From the IMG/VR virus record IMGVR_UViG_3300044642_000435, positions 1-20,518 of that record: a stretch of 20,518 bases of DNA; one strand, given 5' to 3'. Every line of letters starts with the position of its first letter. The first letter of the stretch is position 1. The position numbers and the translations under genes were made by a program. Below, in pieces: positions 16,641 through 20,518 of the stretch. The stretch comes from a virus. The notes under the pieces are model-generated. The model saw only the letters and a program-made list of their open reading frames with translations, ran no database searches and had not been told where the DNA came from.

Positions 16641-19600
16641 TGGCGTTACAAAAATTTACATGTCCACCACAAGGTGCTTCCGGTGCAAGTTCATTCTCTG
16701 ATGACTTAGTTGGTTTCCAACTAGTTACGGGGGGTGGTTTAACACAGGGTAATTTTGAATTTGCGACATCTTTTAATGAAAAGACTAATAGAACTTTTAA
16801 TACCGGAACATTTTCGGAACCAATTAGTTTAGAAGGATTAGGTTTAGAAAGTACTTTCCAATCAAGAGCAATTTTTGAAAATAACTTTAAAGTTTACCCT
16901 AATTTTGATTTGAGTCAAATTACAAATTTTACTCAATATGGTTCATTAGTTAAAAGACTTTCAACTTCTGTTGAAACAATTATATCCAAATTCCCTGCGG
17001 CTCTTGAGGCGACGATAATGGGGGAAAATTATGTTAAGGGTGAGACGGCAACGAATATTAGTTATAATCAAATTGATAATATAACTAGTTTTGATTTAGA
17101 TGTTTCTAGATTAAGAAACCCATTTGCGATTGATTTTACAATTAATTCAACTAGAAATCTTGCATTAAAAGAGATTCAAGTATCGGCGCTTAGAGATATG
17201 ACAGTTCAGTATGCTTATTATAGTTTATACTATAAAGGTATTGGTTATGATGTAACGGCAATTATTCCAACAACGTCTATTACATCAGGAACTTTAAATG
17301 TTACTGTTAGTGGTGACCCTTTTCCAAATCAAACATTTACGTTTGATGATTTAGTTATTCGACCAAATGATTATCAAGTTAATAGAGTTTTTAATGAAGA
17401 TTTAGATGAAGTTGAGAATTTCTTATTAAATAGGAATGTTACACCAAAGTATACGGCAAGTTTTAATGTCCCGAGAGAGGCTGATGACGGGACCTATTTT
17501 TCTTCACAAGAGTTTATTACATTTCCATTAAATGGGTCTTGGAATTTAGATATTGTAACAAAGGCTTTCACTAATTATCTAATTCAATTAAATGATATTG
17601 GTGTATCACTAGATGGTTATAAAACAAATATTATTTCAAGATTTTTAGTTACGGGGGCATTCCAAGAATTTGATACGTTAGGTCAAAAAATGGAAAAAGT
17701 TCTACAAATTTATGGTAGAAGTTTTGACGAAACTAATAAATTTATAAGTGCGTTGGCGTTTATGAATTCGGTTCATTATAATCCGGGTGATGATATACCA
17801 TCTCAGTTACTTAAAAATTTATCTCAAACATTAGGTTGGCAAACAAATATGTCTCCGGTATCTACCGATGATTTTTTAAGTTCAGTTTTTGGTCAAACAA
17901 ATACTGATAAATCTCAATACCCTGGTGTTTCAGACGCTACTACTCCTGATGAATTAAATTATCAATACTATAGAAATTTAATATTAAACTCGGCTTATTT
18001 GTTTAAATCAAAGGGGACTAGAAAATCAATAGAGACTTTAATGGCTTTAATTGGTGCTCCCGATGCTTTAGTTGAATTTAACGAGTATATTTATTTGGCT
18101 GACCAAAGAATTAATGTTAATCAATTTAATAGTCAATTTGCTCAAATATCAGGTGGTACTTATGTTCAAGAATTACCGACATTAGAGGCTGGTAACACAT
18201 ATAAGTTTAGACAAGATACGTATACAGGATTTACTACGACAACAGTAATTCAAGATGTGAACATAACTAAAGATGAATATCCGATGGATGATTTAGGGTT
18301 CCCTAAAGCCCCTGTTAATACTGATGATTATTTTTTTGAAAAAGGTAGTGGATGGTTTGAACAGACACCAAAACATCGAGCACCGGAAGAAGTCAGTTAT
18401 ACTAATAGTGTGTTTACAGGTGCAAATCCTAATTACCAAACAGTTTTGACACCATATACTTATGGTCAAGAATATTTTGATAGGTTTGCTCAGTTCCCTT
18501 TTATGAATTTAGGGTATAACTTAACACAAACTATTGATAATAATAAAAGTTGGGTTGATACCGAAGTTGGGTTACGTTCAAATTTAGATGGGGGGTACAA
18601 TGCGAGATATTACACAACAAACGATGCGTTAGTACTTAATGCCAAAAACACCGATTTATTTTTAAACCCGGCTCAAGGTTTATCCTATGATGTGTGGGTT
18701 ATGTCAAGAGAATATAATTTCCCAATCCCTAATGAGGGTTTAAATTATGTTCAACCAACTTATTGTGACCCAAATCCAATATCAAATTATCCGATGAGAG
18801 GTGGTGTGGATTGGACTGAAATAAATCCACAACCAAAACGTAAAACATTTTTTGAGTTTGCTCAAACATTTTGGAAAAACATGATTAATGTTAGAAATAG
18901 ACAATTTTCAACTGATGGTAAGACTATGGGATATCCAACTCTTCAGTCGATTTATTGGAAATATTTAGATGCTCAGAAATTAGCGGGGGTACCTGACGGT
19001 AGTTTCAATTATAGTAAAATGATTGAATATGTTGACGGAATGGGTGATTATTGGGTAAGACTTGTGGAACAAATGATTCCAGCAAGTACTATTTGGAATA
19101 CAGGTGTTAAATATGAGAATTCAATATTTCACAGACAAAAATTTGTTTGGAGAAGACAAGAAGGTTGTCAATTAATTCCGGTACCATGTAACCCATGTTC
19201 AATGACTAGTAATCTTTTCACTTATGATTGTTATGTTCAATCAGTTCAATGTTCTATTTATCCATGGCAAAGTAACCCACAATTACAATCATTTGAATCA
19301 GTGTTAGGTTATTTGTTAGGGAATTATTTAACATCACAAGGTTATGAATTAAATGATTGTTTACAAAATACTTTAATTAGTACTTGGTATGTAGTGTTAA
19401 GTCTTGATGATGTTAACATTGTTCAATATGAATTTTTTAGTGGTATTGGTTATCTTAATACAGGTTTGAGTTCACCAACAACAGAACAATGGAACGAGGC
19501 GTTGATACCCGCTTTAAATGGTTTAGATTTGTATGGTTTTGAGTATATTTTAAATGATACTAATGTTATGGTTTATAGTTCAATTTGTTCTGTAAATGAT

Positions 19601-19657
19601 TCGGGAATCAATTTTAAATTGAATGTTGGAATAAATTTTGAAATTTTATGTAATTAA
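16640..19657 (+). CDS. Large baseplate wedge protein with P2 gpI/T4 gp7-like core
   Basis: A 1005-aa protein, close to the 1032 aa of T4 gp7. The middle resembles phage tail protein I: residues about 320-403 (KTNIISRFLVTGAF, then MEKVLQIYGRSFDETNKFIS and QLLKNLSQTLGW), then about 442-475 with YYRNLILNSAYLFKSKGTRK (KSKGT at 456-460), the R..I..A..L.KSKGT signature. In P2 and T4 this subunit makes the trimeric wedge unit with two gp6/J chains. The C-terminal part is unusual: five cysteines fall within 29 residues (843, 850, 853, 864, 871), in a segment with no obvious family. It starts in a TAATG overlap and ends in another, and is followed by an adhesin-like gene, as the P2 I gene is followed by the fibre gene H. 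The gpI/gp7 assignment is by motif and position. Confidence 0.8.
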   Translation: MALQKFTCPPQGASGASSFSDDLVGFQLVTGGGLTQGNFEFATSFNEKTNRTFNTGTFSEPISLEGLGLESTFQSRAIFENNFKVYPNFDLSQITNFTQYGSLVKRLSTSVETIISKFPAALEATIMGENYVKGETATNISYNQIDNITSFDLDVSRLRNPFAIDFTINSTRNLALKEIQVSALRDMTVQYAYYSLYYKGIGYDVTAIIPTTSITSGTLNVTVSGDPFPNQTFTFDDLVIRPNDYQVNRVFNEDLDEVENFLLNRNVTPKYTASFNVPREADDGTYFSSQEFITFPLNGSWNLDIVTKAFTNYLIQLNDIGVSLDGYKTNIISRFLVTGAFQEFDTLGQKMEKVLQIYGRSFDETNKFISALAFMNSVHYNPGDDIPSQLLKNLSQTLGWQTNMSPVSTDDFLSSVFGQTNTDKSQYPGVSDATTPDELNYQYYRNLILNSAYLFKSKGTRKSIETLMALIGAPDALVEFNEYIYLADQRINVNQFNSQFAQISGGTYVQELPTLEAGNTYKFRQDTYTGFTTTTVIQDVNITKDEYPMDDLGFPKAPVNTDDYFFEKGSGWFEQTPKHRAPEEVSYTNSVFTGANPNYQTVLTPYTYGQEYFDRFAQFPFMNLGYNLTQTIDNNKSWVDTEVGLRSNLDGGYNARYYTTNDALVLNAKNTDLFLNPAQGLSYDVWVMSREYNFPIPNEGLNYVQPTYCDPNPISNYPMRGGVDWTEINPQPKRKTFFEFAQTFWKNMINVRNRQFSTDGKTMGYPTLQSIYWKYLDAQKLAGVPDGSFNYSKMIEYVDGMGDYWVRLVEQMIPASTIWNTGVKYENSIFHRQKFVWRRQEGCQLIPVPCNPCSMTSNLFTYDCYVQSVQCSIYPWQSNPQLQSFESVLGYLLGNYLTSQGYELNDCLQNTLISTWYVVLSLDDVNIVQYEFFSGIGYLNTGLSSPTTEQWNEALIPALNGLDLYGFEYILNDTNVMVYSSICSVNDSGINFKLNVGINFEILCN

Positions 19658-20518
19658 TGGCTTGTAGTTTAAGTGTAAATTTAAGTATAACGGGAGATTG
19701 TTCAAATACAAACTCAGGGGTTTTTAGTGTAGATATCTACGGTACTGCTCCGGATTATACTATACAATGGATAAGTCCCGCTTTAGGGACAATAGCGTTA
19801 GGTTCTGGTGTGACAGGATATACCGCAACAACATTATCTGCGGGTACATATACCTTTAATGTTATCGATTCTTGTTCATCACCATCTCAAAATGTCTTAC
19901 CGGTAAATGTTAATATTTCTAGTGGTACATGTGTAAGTATTATAGGTCAACAAAATACTACCTGTAGTTTTAATAATGGGGCGTTGACGGCTCAAACAAG
20001 TAGTTTCTATGGTTCTGCTGATTTTTATTTATATAATACATTAACAGGGTTTGTAACATCTGCTACAACGGGTTATAATACATTCACAACCCCACCGGCG
20101 TTATCGCCAGGTATTTATTATGTTGTTGCCGATGATGGTGGAGGTTGTACAGGAATGTCAGAAACTATTATTATAAAATCGTCATCATCTCTTACTTGGG
20201 GTTTTTATGTTGTTGAAGATTCGGGGTGTAATAGCGTTGAATCTGGTAAAATATATGTGACGGGTTTAACAGGTAATCCACCGTTTACTTATTTATGGTC
20301 AAATAACGAAACAACTGACTTTATTACAGGGTTAACAAATGGTACGTATAGTGTAACTATAACCGATAGTACTAATTGTACGTTATCTCAAAGTGCGACA
20401 GTAGGGTTGGTACCGGCATTAGGTGTTGCGGCAATTTTAACAAGCGTACCACCGTCTTGTTTTTCATCTGATGGTGAAGTTACGGTAACTATATCAGGAG
20501 GGACAGGACCATATTATT
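19657..20518 (+). CDS. SprB-repeat adhesin-like tail protein, 3'-truncated by window edge
   Basis: An open frame from ATG at 19657 (sharing a base with the previous stop, TAATG) that runs off the right edge after 287 codons. It is built of SprB-type repeats, beta-sandwich units best known from the Flavobacterium gliding adhesin SprB. The clearest is residues about 188-250: SGKIYVTGLTGNPPFTYLWS, then NGTYSVTITDSTNCT, with Trp214 and Cys241 in the expected places. Another begins at about 268 (SCFSSDGEVTVTISGGTGPY). Two more diverged units cover about 15-80 (ending AGTYTFNVIDSC) and 92-175 (ending SPGIYYVVADDGGGCT). Coming after the gpI-like gene, where P2 has its fibre gene, it is probably a tail fibre or receptor-binding protein. 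The repeats point to a Bacteroidota host. Confidence 0.85.
   Translation, partial: MACSLSVNLSITGDCSNTNSGVFSVDIYGTAPDYTIQWISPALGTIALGSGVTGYTATTLSAGTYTFNVIDSCSSPSQNVLPVNVNISSGTCVSIIGQQNTTCSFNNGALTAQTSSFYGSADFYLYNTLTGFVTSATTGYNTFTTPPALSPGIYYVVADDGGGCTGMSETIIIKSSSSLTWGFYVVEDSGCNSVESGKIYVTGLTGNPPFTYLWSNNETTDFITGLTNGTYSVTITDSTNCTLSQSATVGLVPALGVAAILTSVPPSCFSSDGEVTVTISGGTGPYY

Noticed and set aside
1-20518. Contractile injection system or type VI cluster instead of a phage
   Set aside because: A ribonucleotide reductase and a homing endonuclease among the tail genes, with no ATPase or effector genes, favour a phage genome.

Overview
The window looks like part of the genome of a large, contractile-tailed (myovirus-type) bacteriophage that probably infects a Bacteroidota host, perhaps a flavobacterium. 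The phage assignment rests on T4/P2-type baseplate proteins, a phage-style class I ribonucleotide reductase, a free-standing homing endonuclease, and a tightly packed one-strand gene order. The host guess rests on SprB-type repeats and other beta-sandwich domains common on Bacteroidota surfaces, very high A+T, and the lack of convincing Shine-Dalgarno sites at the starts. Every supported gene is on the + strand. I see no tRNA, rRNA, CRISPR array or insertion sequence.

Layout: (i) 2-2347 is the 3' part of a class I ribonucleotide reductase large subunit, cut by the left edge and closed by a strong UUCG-loop terminator (2372-2402). (ii) 2445-4747 holds two conserved baseplate wedge genes, gp25-like (P2 W) and gp6-like (P2 J). 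(iii) 4802-5716 is an accessory gene for a membrane-anchored alpha/beta-hydrolase, flanked by a 28-bp imperfect direct repeat. (iv) 5791-14921 is a block of four large presumed virion proteins (1762, 607, 266 and 407 aa). The first has a regulatory-carboxypeptidase-like beta-sandwich and a long internal multi-helix membrane block; the last has a PKD-like domain. (v) 14947-15729 is a PD-(D/E)XK homing endonuclease with helix-turn-helix and NUMOD3-like regions. (vi) 15726-19657 holds a 304-aa presumed structural protein and a 1005-aa protein with a P2 gpI/T4 gp7-like core. (vii) 19657 to the right edge is the open 5' part of an adhesin-like gene built of SprB-type repeats.

The order gp25/W, gp6/J, (insert), gpI/gp7-like, adhesin parallels the P2 W-J-I-H order, with four large unknown genes, a 304-aa gene and two accessory genes placed between J and I. 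The virion genes are joined by TAATG or few-base overlaps, suggesting one late, translationally coupled operon. The hydrolase and the endonuclease interrupt this pattern and look like later insertions.
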